Shown here: positions 45,979-57,170 of the stretch, one piece after another
Layout: each line of letters opens with the position of its first letter
Numbering within the stretch: position 1 is the stretch's first letter
Origin: Buxus sempervirens
Lineage: Eukaryota > Streptophyta > Magnoliopsida > Buxales > Buxaceae
DNA length: 64,000 nt
NCBI GenBank assembly: GCA_947561395.2
Contig: OX387194.1
Location: 32,622,036 to 32,686,035 of the forward strand
Direction: 5' to 3'
The notes under the pieces: model-generated
Told to the model about the DNA's origin: nothing
The model's input: the letters and a program-made list of their open reading frames with translations, nothing else
Database searches by the model: none
Translations under genes and position numbers: made by a program

Positions 45979-47033
45979 TGCTTCAAGCGGGAAGCCAAAA
46001 AGAGTCACTATTAATATAGATTGAAGACTCTAGTATAAGGTTGAATATTCATGCTGATCTTCCTCCTAGTTGATAAGACTGTCAAGTAAACATGGTGTAC
46101 CTAAAACTAAGGCGAGCTTGCATTTGGAAGAGAGAGATCTCGAGTGGAAGATAAAGCAAAAGATGTATACGATAGTAGGTTGAGTTGATGGATTGTGTCT
46201 GGTTAGTAGTCGCTATTGGTCTTCAGGTTTAGAAATTTGTACCTGTTAGTACTGTTGGGAGAGCTTTAAACTTTCGCTCCTACTTTAATCATCGTCTGTG
46301 GGCATGTTACTGGACACCGTAAATAAAAAGTTAAAATCATTTGTGACCTACCAATAGCATTCATGAAACATAAAACTCTTACGCGGCATATGTTCTTTGT
46401 GGATGATTTCAAATTTGTTTGGTTGTTTGTTTTCGTGTTCTAGAAACTAGCACCAAATATTAAATGTAAATAATTTTTTTCTTCTTTCTTCTTTGTTTAT
46501 ATCAGGTTTTTTACATTCTATAGATTGTTATGTCATGTTAGCATAATTAATCAAATGGAATGTGATTTGGGCGCTTTTGCTTTTTAAAAATTAATTTTCT
46601 ACGTGCATGTGTGTAAATACATATGGAGCAAAGGCTTACCAAATGTTATATGATTGTTTATTTAAAGCTTAAGAATATTAGAAAATTAAAAGTCTATCAA
46701 TGAATGTGATCTATTTTCATGCACATATGGATAGCATGAAGCTTATACGTATCTTGGTTATTGTCTATATGTTTAATCTAGAGTGGCCCTAATTGATTGG
46801 AAGGTTAAAGAGGAGAGAGACTCGTCTATTGCATTCCATGGCATTATCCATAAAATTTGTGGTTGCATGCCACATTCAATAGAAGCATTCAATAGAAGGA
46901 CCCGCACCTAAAACGAAAGAAAGTGTTTCCTCTAGACCTAAAATTCAGATTAGGATGGAATTTGAATGTGTGGGGCCCCTTCCTAACATGGGCATCCATC
47001 TGAGAGTTTCACCTAGAGCCACTCAATGCACTC
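45979..47033. other. Unassigned intergenic sequence
   Basis: AT-rich sequence without a recognisable gene or repeat boundary. It does not match the 3' flank of the other PPR copies, so the region right of the Athila-like element is not simply the continuation of PPR copy 1. Confidence 0.5.
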
Positions 47034-47267
47034 AAAACGAAATCATAGCCTGTGGTACCATGTTAACCATGTTACACACCTCCTTCTTAATAATATTCCA
47101 GTAGGTTTGATAGAATACTCCCTGGAAACCATCAGGTCCCAGACTCTCAAGAGATTCCATTTTCTTAACTGCAACCCATATCTCTTCCTGCATAGCTGGT
47201 TTAGACAAACTATCATTTTCAGTTTCAGATATGCATGGGTTGAGGAATGAAAAGTCCTTAACCCTAT
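47034..47267 (-). pseudogene. L1 LINE fragment next to PPR copy 2, part 1
   Basis: Minus-strand L1-type ORF2 just before the RT palm (LGPDGFQGVFYQTYWNIIKK). It is homologous to 58220-58440 and is split from its continuation by solo LTR D at CCTAT. Confidence 0.75.
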
Positions 47268-48068
47268 TGTGCGCACGTGGTTTCGCACGGGGTGAGGCGC
47301 TCGTGCCTCGGGACATCAGGAGTCGCCACTGCCTGAGAGGTGCAAGCAGACACCAGGGTACCTATCCGGTCTAATGTTTGCTGGTTTGCGGCTTTTTAGA
47401 GTTTCTGGGTAAGTTCTTGATTACGTCCGGGGAAGTCCGAAGACACCTTGACCCGCCCTGTCAGTCTAACGGGTCCCACGGGTATCCCTGGTTCGAGTCA
47501 ACTTAGTTTCACCCCGTTTCCTAGTTCAGCATACTCATTTATTTGGTCTAGGTGGGGACCACTGAAGGTGTGGGTCCCCTTTATTTAAATTGGTTTTATC
47601 TTTTTATTCAAGGTGAAATGGGTCTGGTATGGGCCCCCATTGGAAGGCCCATGGAATGCCATGTAGGGCTTAAGTCAAGCCTAAGGCCCGCCTAGGGTTA
47701 CGTTGTTGGATAACCCTAATTATTGGGCCTGGTTATCTGGTTTAGGGTTAATTAAATGCACAAGATTTAGTGGGTTTAGATTTTTAGGGCCCATTGGGCT
47801 TGGACTTGGCCCACGGGTAATTATCCAAGTGGCCTTGGGGCCCATTTATAGAAATGGATCCTGGTCTGGGCCGAACTGGACGCGAAACTCGTTGGAAGGC
47901 CCACAAGGCCTTATTGGGGCCCCCCAAATGGGCCCAAGTCTCAAAATTATGGCATGGGTTGGCCCATGGGTCTAATTGGTTCAATATAATTAATATTGGG
48001 TCGGATCGGATGGGTCTGGACCAAAGAAGGGAGATTTGGATATAAAATGGGTCTATCCGCATATCCTC

Positions 48069-48173
48069 TGCAGCTAGGCTCTGTTTGCAGAGTTGGTGCG
48101 GTCCAGGCCTGACCGCACATTTTGTGCGGTTGAGCCCGAACTACACTGATAGTGCGGATCCAACCCGAAATCC
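48069..48173. promoter_or_regulatory. Distal palindrome array of LTR D (4 units, 28-bp period)
   Basis: Units start at 48069, 48097, 48125 and 48153. The best is TGCGGTC-N7-GACCGCA at 48097, with the spacer CAGGCCT. A weaker fifth unit may lie at 48041. Confidence 0.75.
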
Positions 48174-49358
48174 TAGAATGGCCGAAATCTCATGACGGAC
48201 CCATTCGCCTTCCTCTTGGGTGTCTTTGCAATATTTTGTGGGTCTCTGAGCAGACCCACAGTGGTTTCCATGCATCAATCTTGGCACAAATAAACTTTAT
48301 TCACCCATTCTTCCTCTTTTGTATTCAACCATCACAAGCAAACACAAGCAAGCATATAAACTAAGCAAAATAGTGGTGATTATGCATGGGATTGGTGCTT
48401 TAAAGCTCACAAAAAGAAACAATAGATAATTATGGAGATGTTAGAAAAACATGCATGTTTCATACGATGACTTTGGTGCATATAAAGGCAATATAGAACT
48501 CGAATCCCCTAAACAGGAGATCATCCTTAGCTGTTCATAATGATTTGGATATATGACAAAACAAATACTCAAACAAGCCCTCGAATCCCCTAAAGACTAC
48601 ATGCGAGTATGTATGCGGTGATTGCTTAAAACCTTTTATGATATGCTAAAACAATAGATATAGTGGGAGTGGAAGTGTGTGTACCATGCCCTTTTTTTTA
48701 CTATATGTACATAGCCATGATGATGTGATAAGCAATTAGGTTTGAGAAAAGTCAATAAATGACGCTATGAGAGAAAGGAAGAAGGGGGATATTAAGGGTA
48801 CAACATATTAACAAAGGAGGACAGGCCCTCCTAAAAATAACATCAAAAGAGATCAAAGATGAACTTATTTATATGACACCTCTTCTTTTTTACCTTAGGA
48901 ACTCTCCTCCCAAATTCATATGGGGAGTTCCCCTCTCACCATGGGAACTCCCATAACATGCAAAACGGATCACAAGGTGAGTAAAAGACAATAAAAGATA
49001 AATCCAAAGACAATCAAACAGAGGGACTTGCTTAAAATAACTTTACTTCAATATATGTTGGAAAATATACAATGAAGGTTATTACCTTGGTATTACCTTC
49101 TCTCTTTGGAGTGATATGGTCCTCTAGAAGATGTAGACAGCAGTTTGAAGACCTCTTTTGCTCCGGAAATCAACTCTTTTTGGTTCTTTGTGTGTAAACA
49201 GTGGAGAAAATGAGCAAAAGAGAGACTTAGAGGGGTATTTTGGGGATTAAGAGAGATTTAGATGAAGGAGCAATGGTTCAAGGGTCGGTTGCAGGTCGCT
49301 AGAGCGACAGGGTAATGACATGGGGAAGAGGCTCTCCCAACAATGGCTACTGGACACC

Positions 49359-49366
49359 TATTTATA
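49359..49366 (-). promoter_or_regulatory. TATA box of LTR D
   Basis: The minus strand reads CCTATAAATAGG, 14 bp from the proximal palindrome array. Confidence 0.65.
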
Positions 49367-49380
49367 GGCAAAAATTCCGT

Positions 49381-49555
49381 GTTCGCACTTATAGTGCGGA
49401 TTGGCCTGATTCGCACTATAAGTGCGGATCCTCTTGATCCGCATTATAAATGCGGACGAATTTAGCATATGCGCAATCTACCACGCATCCGATCGGATAA
49501 GAATGCATCTGCACTATATGTGCGGACACGACACGTCCGCACATATAGTGCGGAC
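49381..49555. promoter_or_regulatory. Promoter-proximal palindrome array of LTR D
   Basis: Units start at 49381, 49409 and 49437 (28-bp period), then 49507 and 49535 (28 bp). Arms are TCCGCA/TGCGGA types. Spacers CTATAAG, TTATAAA, CTATATG and CATATAG are themselves near-symmetrical. Confidence 0.75.
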
Positions 49556-50278
49556 CCGCACGTTTTTATTATGTGGATTTCAAACCACATTTCATTTTGA
49601 TTCAATTCTCAATTCTTATCCGATTTAAATGATTTTTTAATCTAATTATTTATTTATTTATTTAAATTAAAATAAGATATTTTTAAGAGAAATTAAATTA
49701 TTTTTTTTATTGAAGATTTTTATTTGTTTATTCTTTTTAGATTCTTTGCCACGTGGGCAGTTTCCATGAAATTTTGAATTGCCATAACTTCTTCATATGA
49801 TGTCCGATTTTAGCAAACTTAGTGGTGTTGGAATCAGCTCAAGATTCTCTATCCACTGAGCTAAAGTATAGCAAAAAATTTAGGCTTTTAGTAGAAAGTC
49901 GAAACTGCTCCCCGGAAGGTAGTTTTGCTTATAACTTCTTATCCAAGACTCCGATTCCGACAAACTCAAATGCGTCAGGATCGTGTTGGGATTCTCTATC
50001 TTATAGGAGCAAGTTGGGCAGCTGAATTGGGTTTGAGCAGAAAGGCAATTTATGCTCCCCTTGAGTTTGCCCAAACCATAACTTCTTCATCTGGACTCCT
50101 ATTTGAGCAAACTTAGTTACATTAGAATTGTGTCGGAATTTCCTATTCAATGGGAAGAAGTTTGGTGGTCAATTTGTACCAGATCAAAAAGTCAATTTTT
50201 TGACCCCTCAGGTTTTGACTTTTCAGTTAAAATTTTATTTTCTGTACTTTTGAGAGGTGCAAAAATGAGGTGCTGACA

Positions 50279-50562
50279 CCTATTATCTTTCATGTACATC
50301 CCTTTGAAATAATCAACAATCATAGTTTCAATTTCCCCCATCTCCTTCACCTGTTCGTTGAAATCATTCTTCTGAGATACAATTCTATTTCTGATCTTTT
50401 TGTTTATGGTGGTTAGGTGGAAAAATTTTGTATTTAAATCCACATCCCTCAGCCACTTGATTATAGATCTCTGCCCCCCGCATTTTTTCTTGAGCTTTTA
50501 AGACGAATATATAGACCTTTTGTAATTATTTCTTAGCACTAACCAAGTTTTGGTGGTCATGG
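50279..50562 (-). pseudogene. L1 LINE fragment next to PPR copy 2, part 2
   Basis: The minus strand includes DLNTKFFHLTTINKKIRNRI, the linker before the RT of plant L1 elements. It lies between solo LTRs D and E and is homologous to 58434-58713. Confidence 0.75.
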
Positions 50563-51140
50563 TGTAAGCACCCAAATTTTGATCAAACCAAATAAAAGAG
50601 GAAAAATGTGATAAAAGACAGCAGAAAAGTCAAACCCTGAGGGATTAAAAATTGACCTTTTGATCAAGAGAAAATTGGCCACCATGCTTCATCTCAATGG
50701 ATAGAGAATCTCGGCACGGTTCCAACGCAACTAAGTTTGCTGGAATCGGAGTCCGGATGAGGGTTCTGCGGGCGGTCAAACTTGAGGATGAGCCGAAAGT
50801 TGACTTTTCCTCGTACCCCGTGCCAAGTGCTTAACCCTATGTCATCGAATAGAGGGCTCCGATACGAGTTCAACGCAATTGAGTTTGCTCAAATCGGAGA
50901 TCAGATGAAAGAGATATGAGCTGTCGAAGTTTCCAGGCAGCAAAAGCCGGAAACTGCACGCGTGGCGCAGGAACTGCACACGTGGCAGCCAACGCAGCAA
51001 AATATCTCGGGGCTAAATCTTAAATATCCAAAAATCTCAAGGACTAAACAAAAATTCGTACGGGGCGATCCGTAGATATCCAAAAGTGTCAAATCGGTCG
51101 AATCGGTCAAGTCGAAGGGCAAATCCGTAATTTTTTGATT

Positions 51141-51388
51141 TGTATCCGGTCAAATATACCGGATACACATACCCTTATGTATATCCGGACTTCAAGGCCG
51201 GATACGAAGATTCGTTCGGCGAGATTCGCGCCGATTCCCCGACAAATTCGCGGCGGAATTAATTTTTTCCAATTATTATGTTTTGTATCCGGACTCCAAG
51301 ACCGGATACAAAGGCAGCTTAGTGTATCCAGCCTTGGAGGCCGGATACACATGGTTTATAGTGTATCCGGACTCCAAGTCCGGATACA
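51141..51388. promoter_or_regulatory. Promoter-proximal palindrome array of LTR E
   Basis: Spacers start at 51151, 51190, 51294, 51333 and 51372: two units 39 bp apart, a 104-bp gap, then three units 39 bp apart ending 10 bp before the TATA box. It mirrors the three-plus-two pattern in LTR A. One unit has GGT/ACC where the others have GGC/GCC, keeping the arms paired. Confidence 0.75.
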
Positions 51389-51398
51389 TTAAAATTGT

Positions 51399-51406
51399 TA
51401 TAAAAG
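51399..51406 (+). promoter_or_regulatory. TATA box of LTR E
   Basis: TATAAAAG followed by GGGGGCAGCAGCCCCC, the same start-region context as in A. Confidence 0.7.
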
Positions 51407-52462
51407 GGGGCAGCAGCCCCCTTTCCAAGGGTTGGCTTGGTTTTGGCTGTTCCCACCTCTTCTCCTCCACCCTTCCTGGTACGAAACCAACCCCTCTCAC
51501 CACTCCTTGCTCCTTGAACCTTAGAGCATCACCTAAAGACCATCTTACCCCCCCTCACCCCCTCTTCATCCTCACTCAAGAACTTGAAGAAGGAGAAGGA
51601 GCCATTGTCGGTGGGTGGAGGTGCTGCTCCAGCAACCCTCGGAGCTTCAAAGGGGGGAGCAACGCTCACCACAAAGGGTTTTGAACCCCAAGGTATTGTT
51701 CCCTAACGCATTGTATTCAACATACATTAAATCTAGATTTTTCTGAAAATATATGCTTCCATTTGTTTTCTTGTTCTGCATGGCCTGGTTCTAGCATGTT
51801 TTATGCATGCATTTGGTGTTATTCTCATGGCATGAAAATCGTCGGAGGTAAGAGGTCCACGTAGGATCCTTAGGGAAGCATGGGGGCCGTTTCACATCCT
51901 TTTTTTTTTTTTGCTCACCTTTGGTCGCTGTCCATGAGCTCATTATCAAGTTTTTTAGAAGGAGCATGTTCCTTCTCGTTTTTACAATCTAATGTACCCC
52001 TTAAATAACCCCCGGACTCCCTTCTTGTTTCTTTTCTTTTTACCACTCTTGTTCTCTCGCTTTCTCTCGTATTTTTGCTGAGCATGTGTCTTCTTATCAT
52101 TGTTGGCTGCAGCTCTTTGTATTGTTTGTTGCTTTGGTTGAGGTCTTTGCATGCTCCATGATCCCCTCTCCCAACATGCTGTCCTCCCAGGTCTAAGCAT
52201 GCATTTTCTTTTTGGACGATAACATGCTAGGTAATAATTACGGTGTCGTTTTTTGATTGAAGGATCACTAGGGTCTTTGCATGCTCCATCACCCCTTTGC
52301 CCCCCTGTCTTGCTGGAAAGTCCCAAAGAGAAGCCACATGAGGCTTCTCCATCAAATCTGAACCAACGTGGGCCTGCCCAAGGGCCCACAAGACTTTTAG
52401 AATGCCCTAGGAAACCCCTGGAATCAACCCCAAGTGGCAGAACTCAAAGAGGAGCAATTCAG

Positions 52463-52569
52463 GGTGATCCGGTAACTCAGGCCGGATCACCTAGGGTTCA
52501 TGCATATCCGGCCATAAAGGCCGGATCACCTGCAGTTTATGGGTATCCGGCCTGAGTTGCCGGATACAC
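52463..52569. promoter_or_regulatory. Distal palindrome array of LTR E (3 units, 39-bp period)
   Basis: Spacers start at 52474, 52513 and 52552. The first unit is GGTGATCCGGT-N7-GCCGGATCACC. The others use ATATCCGGC and GGTATCCGGC arms. Confidence 0.75.
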
Positions 52570-53635
52570 ACAGAAATGTATTTTTCGCATACTGTGATGC
52601 CTTGCCGAATTGTGGGGATGATTTTTGCTGAAACCATTGAACCAATAGGGTTTCCGGGCCACCCGGAAACCCAACTTGGGACCTGGACCACCGGTCCAAC
52701 ATGGCACACTTGTGGGCCTTCCAACGGGGCCCACCAAGCCCGACCAATTTATTTTTGCTTAACTAAGATAAATAAAAGATTTGAGTGGGCCAGACCACTT
52801 GAGGCCCACCCAAGCCCTAGTTGGGCCATGCATGCTTAAAGTAGGATGTGGTTTGGCCGAGACCACGGGCAGGGCCTATCGGGCCCACTAAGCCCATGAA
52901 CCCAACCAACTTAGGGTTTCAGAACCCTAACTCAAGAAGTCTTGGGCTTTCAAGCCCAAGCCTAGGTAAAGGGCCCCAAGCCCAATACCTGGCCCACTTT
53001 GGCAAAGGTTAAATCAAGAATAACTCAAAACACTTGGCAACCAGGGTGAGGCCCACTCAAGGGCCCACAAACAGTCCCGGCCCGCTTGTGCATAGAAATC
53101 ACTTAAATAATCAAACTGGAATTTAAATAAAATCAATTTACTTAAACCAAAGCCCAAAGGGCCTCCCAGGTTTAGACTGAGGCCCACCAAGGGACATGTG
53201 GGCTCAACCCAGCCGACCAAGGAATCCGCGGGCCTTCCAACGAGGCCCGCCCAATCAGACTCACACCACCTTAATTAAAAAGATAAAATCAAGTAAAGGG
53301 ACCCACACCACTTTGGCGGTCCCGCCAGACTTAATCAAATTACATGCCGGAATTGGAATCGGGTGAGTGAGAGACCAACTGAGTTGACTCAAAACTAGGG
53401 AAACCTATGGGACCCGTCACTTGACGGGGTGGACTGGGGTGTCTACGGACTTCCCCAGACCGCAACCGAGCCCCTACTTAGAATCTCAAAAGCCGCAGAC
53501 CAAAAGCCTTAGCAGAAGAACTTAGGCACCCAGGTGTCTGCCTGCACCCATCAGGCAGTGGCGACTCCAAACAAATCCCGAGGCACGCATCGTTTTGCGT
53601 GCGCCTCGTCGTGCGACCGAAATCGGGTGCGCACA

Positions 53636-53786
53636 CATGGGTTTCAAGAAGTTTTTGGATTCATCTAAGTTTTACAGAGGTCTCATCTACCCTTTTATTG
53701 TCATCCCCCACATTTTCCTTATTTTGGTGGTATCACCATACCACCAACTTTTAGCACTAGAAGATACGCATTCGATAATGGCTCGT
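53636..53786 (-). pseudogene. L1 LINE fragment next to PPR copy 2, part 3
   Basis: Homologous to 58713-58856 (minus). It continues the L1 fragment after LTR E up to the start of the PPR upstream region. Confidence 0.65.
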
Positions 53787-54410
53787 TAGATTATACTTTT
53801 TGGGATCTAAGGTACTATATATGTGGTTAATTTAAATTGGGATCTGTTATCAAATGAATGGTCAAGGTTGATTAGTCTCTTCTTTCAAGATTGCCTTGTT
53901 TGGCCAACTTCAAGAGCTAATTTATGTAAAAGGAGATTTCAAAATTTTTAGAAACTATATGAAATAGATGAAAGTGCATTTTAAAAATAATTTCTGTAAT
54001 TATTTATGATACATATATGTGTGGTCCTAAAACCTTTTTGTCTGTTTGTGTCTTATGAGTTGAACAATAGAAAGAAAGCCCTAGCGATTGGGAGCAGAAA
54101 TACAAACTGAAGAAGAGGAAGAAGCAAAACAGGGGATACTGGTTTGCTTTGTCTTCTCCCTCCCTCTTCTCTTCTTCTCTTCACGTTCTCTCTGTCTGTC
54201 TCTCGCACGCATATAAATTTTAAATTTCTGGTTTTCTGCTGAAAATCGTCTGTGCACTCCCGTCTCGACTAACCTGAAAAAATCGAAAAGTTTCGGTGAC
54301 CATGTTTCAAGTGTAAAAAGCTTAACTACAGGGATATATGAGTTGTAGCTGTTCAGAAATGGGATTCCTTCACATAAGGTATGTTCCATTAACTTCTAGA
54401 TATTCTAATT
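53787..54410 (+). repeat. Upstream region of PPR copy 2
   Basis: Homologous to 58857-59482 and to 1604-2444, including the CT-rich leader (54150-54205). Where copy 3 has TATAAAAT, this copy reads TATATGAAA. Confidence 0.8.
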
Positions 54411-56625
54411 ATGCGCGCTACGGAGTTTGGTTTGTTGCAAAATGCGCATCTTCTTCTGAAAGGAAGTTCCTTAAGTGTTTACGTCTCTGCTTCTCTGCCA
54501 TTTCTACTACAGAATAGCACAGCAGATTCAACCCCGGCCATCCATGACTCCATCCACGAGTTGACTGATCAAAGCGATGTTCCGGGATATAATTCGTATG
54601 CCTGTAGCAGGAAGACACTCTTTCCCTTGGTTGTCGAAGTGTTGCATAGCTGGAATTGGAAGGTTAAGAAAACAGTGTTTCCAAGTGTGGTTAAGGAGTA
54701 AGGATTCTCTCAATCAATCAGTGCTTTTGGGATTATTATTCATATCCTCACCCTTGCGGGAATGCAGGAGCACGTACAGGCTCAACTCGGGGAGATTGTA
54801 TGCGTTCAAATTGTTCCCCACGCTATCTGCACCGTTAAACAGGACAGCGTTATCCCCAGCTGTATTTGATGCTTTGATTAAGGTTTTTTTTGGGTTATCC
54901 ATGCTTGAAAATGATGTCGACGTGTTTGTGCAGGCTAAGAAACTTGGATTTGAACCAGACATTTTGTCTTGAAATTTCTTTTTTTTTTTTTTTTGGTAGT
55001 GTGTCTTGAAATTTCTTGCTCAAATGTTTGGTGGAGGCAAATGCAGTTGAAGATATTAATGATGCTTTATTTGAAGAAATGAAGAACTCGGGCCCACTCC
55101 CTAATGTTTATACGTATTACATCCTGCCCAATCTCTATTGTAAAGGGCATCTTAGGCAGGCTAAAGAAAATATTAGTAGAGCAACGGAAATTCTACAAGA
55201 AATGAAGAGGGTTGCGATTAAACCAAATGTTGTGACATATGGTACATATATTCATGGAATTTGTAGATTTCGAAATGTGGAGTCTGCTATGGAATTCATC
55301 CAAGATCTGAGATACAGAAACTATTCTCTTAATACTAACTATTATAATGTTATTATTTATGGATTTTCTTGTAAAGGTGAACTGTGCATGGCTATTAGCG
55401 TTTTGAAGAAATGAAAAGCTATGGAATATCGCCGGATGTTCATAACTTTAATATTCTGATTGATGGCTTCTGCAAGCAGGGAGATGTTCTTATAGGTCTT
55501 AGTTTGCTAGATGAAATGAAGGTCTGTAACATAAGCCCTTCACTGGGGAGCTATTGCTCTCTCTTGCAGAGTCTCTGTAGAATTGGACGGATTGAAATTG
55601 CACTAGATATGTTTCGTGATCTTAAGTCTGCTGGTTACAAGCACAACCAGATTTCATACAGCATATTAATTGATGGACTCTGCAAGAAAGTAGATTTAGA
55701 TTCTGCCGACGGACTGTTTGAGGAGATGCTTAGAATTAAGTTGGTTCCTAACGTTTTCAATTTTACCAGTTTGATTAATGGTTATTGCAAGATTGGATGC
55801 TTAGGCAAAGCTTTGGAAATATTTAAGTTCATGCTTGAAGTAGGTATATTACCAGACATTGTTGCTTGCAATGTCATTGTTGATGGGTTCTGTAAGGAAG
55901 GCAAGGTAGCAGAAGCCTTCCAGTTTATGAATGAAATGCTGGAACGAGGTATTACTCCCACTTTAAACACCATTAGATTGTGTGAGGAAAGGAAAATGGA
56001 GAGGGCCTGGAAAGGGTCATTGTTGATACCAAAGAGAACACTTGTTCCCAATGTTATCACTTTTAGCACCCTTATGGATGGTTTTGCCAAACAATCAGAT
56101 ATAGAGGAGACTTTGAAGTTGTATGCAGAGATGTTAAATTGTGGGATTGTACCCAATATAATTACGTTGACAATTCTGATCAAAGGACTGTGTACTGGGG
56201 GTAGAACACATGAAGCCTGGAAATTGTTCAAGGAAATGAGCAGAGAAGGCCCTGTACCTGACAAAATTTCTTGCACGACAATTATTGCTGGATTCTGTAG
56301 AATAGGAGACACGAAGAAGGCTTGGGTTCTATTTACTGAGATGGTTCAAAAAGGCCTTGAGCCGAATGTCATTACGTAGAACTATTTTTATCAGTGGTTA
56401 TTGCAAGTTGAATTAGATGGACTATGCATTCATTTTTGTTGATGAAATGAATAGAAGGAAAATATCTCCTGATGTGGTTACTTATACACTAATTATATGT
56501 AGATATCACAAACTCGGGTATCTAGATAATGCTCATGAAGTGTAGAAAGACATGCGGAGGAAGGGTGATTTTCCAAGCAAAATTTCTTATTCAGAAATGG
56601 GGTTGGATGCTTGTGGTGATCAATA
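54411..56625 (+). pseudogene. PPR gene copy 2, inactivated
   Basis: It is the closest paralogue of the intact copy 3. Breaks in order: TAA at 54699 (TAC in copy 3); loss of about 20 bases near 54803; TGA near 54971 (TGC in copy 3); a 37-bp gain at 54981-55017 made of a poly-T insert plus a 15-bp duplication; a frameshift near 55405; TAG at 56377 (TAT in copy 3) and several later changes. Most PPR motifs remain readable between 55411 and 56379 (for example FNILIDGFCKQGDVLIGLSL). A full-length protein is not possible. Confidence 0.9.
54981..55002 (-). mobile_element. Tiny retroposed insert with poly-A in PPR copy 2
   Basis: On the minus strand this is ACACTACC followed by 14 A, flanked by perfect 15-bp direct repeats (GTCTTGAAATTTCTT, 54966-54980 and 55003-55017). 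Poly-A and a target duplication of this length are signs of LINE-type target-primed insertion, here almost completely 5'-truncated. Confidence 0.7.
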
Positions 56626-57170
56626 GGGGAACAGAATATAATATGTTGTTAAAATCAAATTATACAAATATGGATCTCCTTTTTAGCAGTTGATATGGCA
56701 TCCTATCTGATGTAGGTTTTGCTTATTGTTTTTGAAGTTCTTGAAGCCTTAATCCGTGCTAACTGTATTTATCACTTATTCTCTCTTTCATGTTGTAGAG
56801 GTTTTTGGAGGCCAAAGCCTCAAGAAGTAGAGGGAAGGAGGAGATATGTTTAAATCCTCAATGCACTAGAATTTATTATTCAAGGTTCGTCATCATTATC
56901 AGAATTCATCTGCAATCAGTAGAAACTAAAATGATTGGGTCTTTAACCAGAGTAGCTGAAAATTTCTTAAAAATACTGATCATTCCTGCATTGTTTGTGT
57001 TTTTTTTCTTTCATCTCATATTTTTTGCCCTTCAAAGATCACAAATATTAACAAGTGATGTACAAGATGGGTCCGGAGTTCAACTTGCCATACTCAATTT
57101 CTCCCCCTTTTTGTTAGCCAATGGAACCTCTCCTGCTAATAAATGTGCTAGTCACACCTAAACCCACTCC
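56626..57170 (+). repeat. 3' flank of PPR copy 2, shared with copy 3
   Basis: Matches 61688-62235. It includes a likely splice acceptor or UTR segment (TTCATGTTGTAG, then AGG) and a stretch with a hydrophobic open frame that is not clearly coding. Homology stops near 57170. Confidence 0.7.

Larger units (their letters stand above)
47268..50278 (-). mobile_element. Solo LTR D, nested in the L1 fragment
   Basis: It is 3.0 kb, from TGTGCGCACG to GGTGCTGACA, flanked by CCTAT (47263-47267 and 50279-50283). The uninterrupted homologue at about 58432 confirms the empty site. PBS-like TGGCGACTCC (minus) is at 47319-47328 and the TATA box (minus) at 49359-49366. It is closest to B in arm sequence and array layout. 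No gene is visible. Confidence 0.9.
50563..53635 (+). mobile_element. Solo LTR E, nested in the L1 fragment
   Basis: It is 3.1 kb, from TGTAAGCACCC to GGGTGCGCACA, flanked by CATGG (50558-50562 and 53636-53640). The empty site is visible at about 58713. The TATA box (51399-51406, plus) and TGGCGACTCC (53559-53568) give plus orientation. Palindrome arms match those of A. A leader-like exon with a possible splice donor ends near 51690 (CCCCAAGGTATTG). No gene is visible. Confidence 0.9.

Noticed and set aside
56805..57161. Possible membrane protein downstream of PPR copies 2 and 3 (FFFHLIFFALQRSQ)
   Set aside because: Shared only because the flank is duplicated; the frames differ at their N-termini, and a 3' UTR is more likely.
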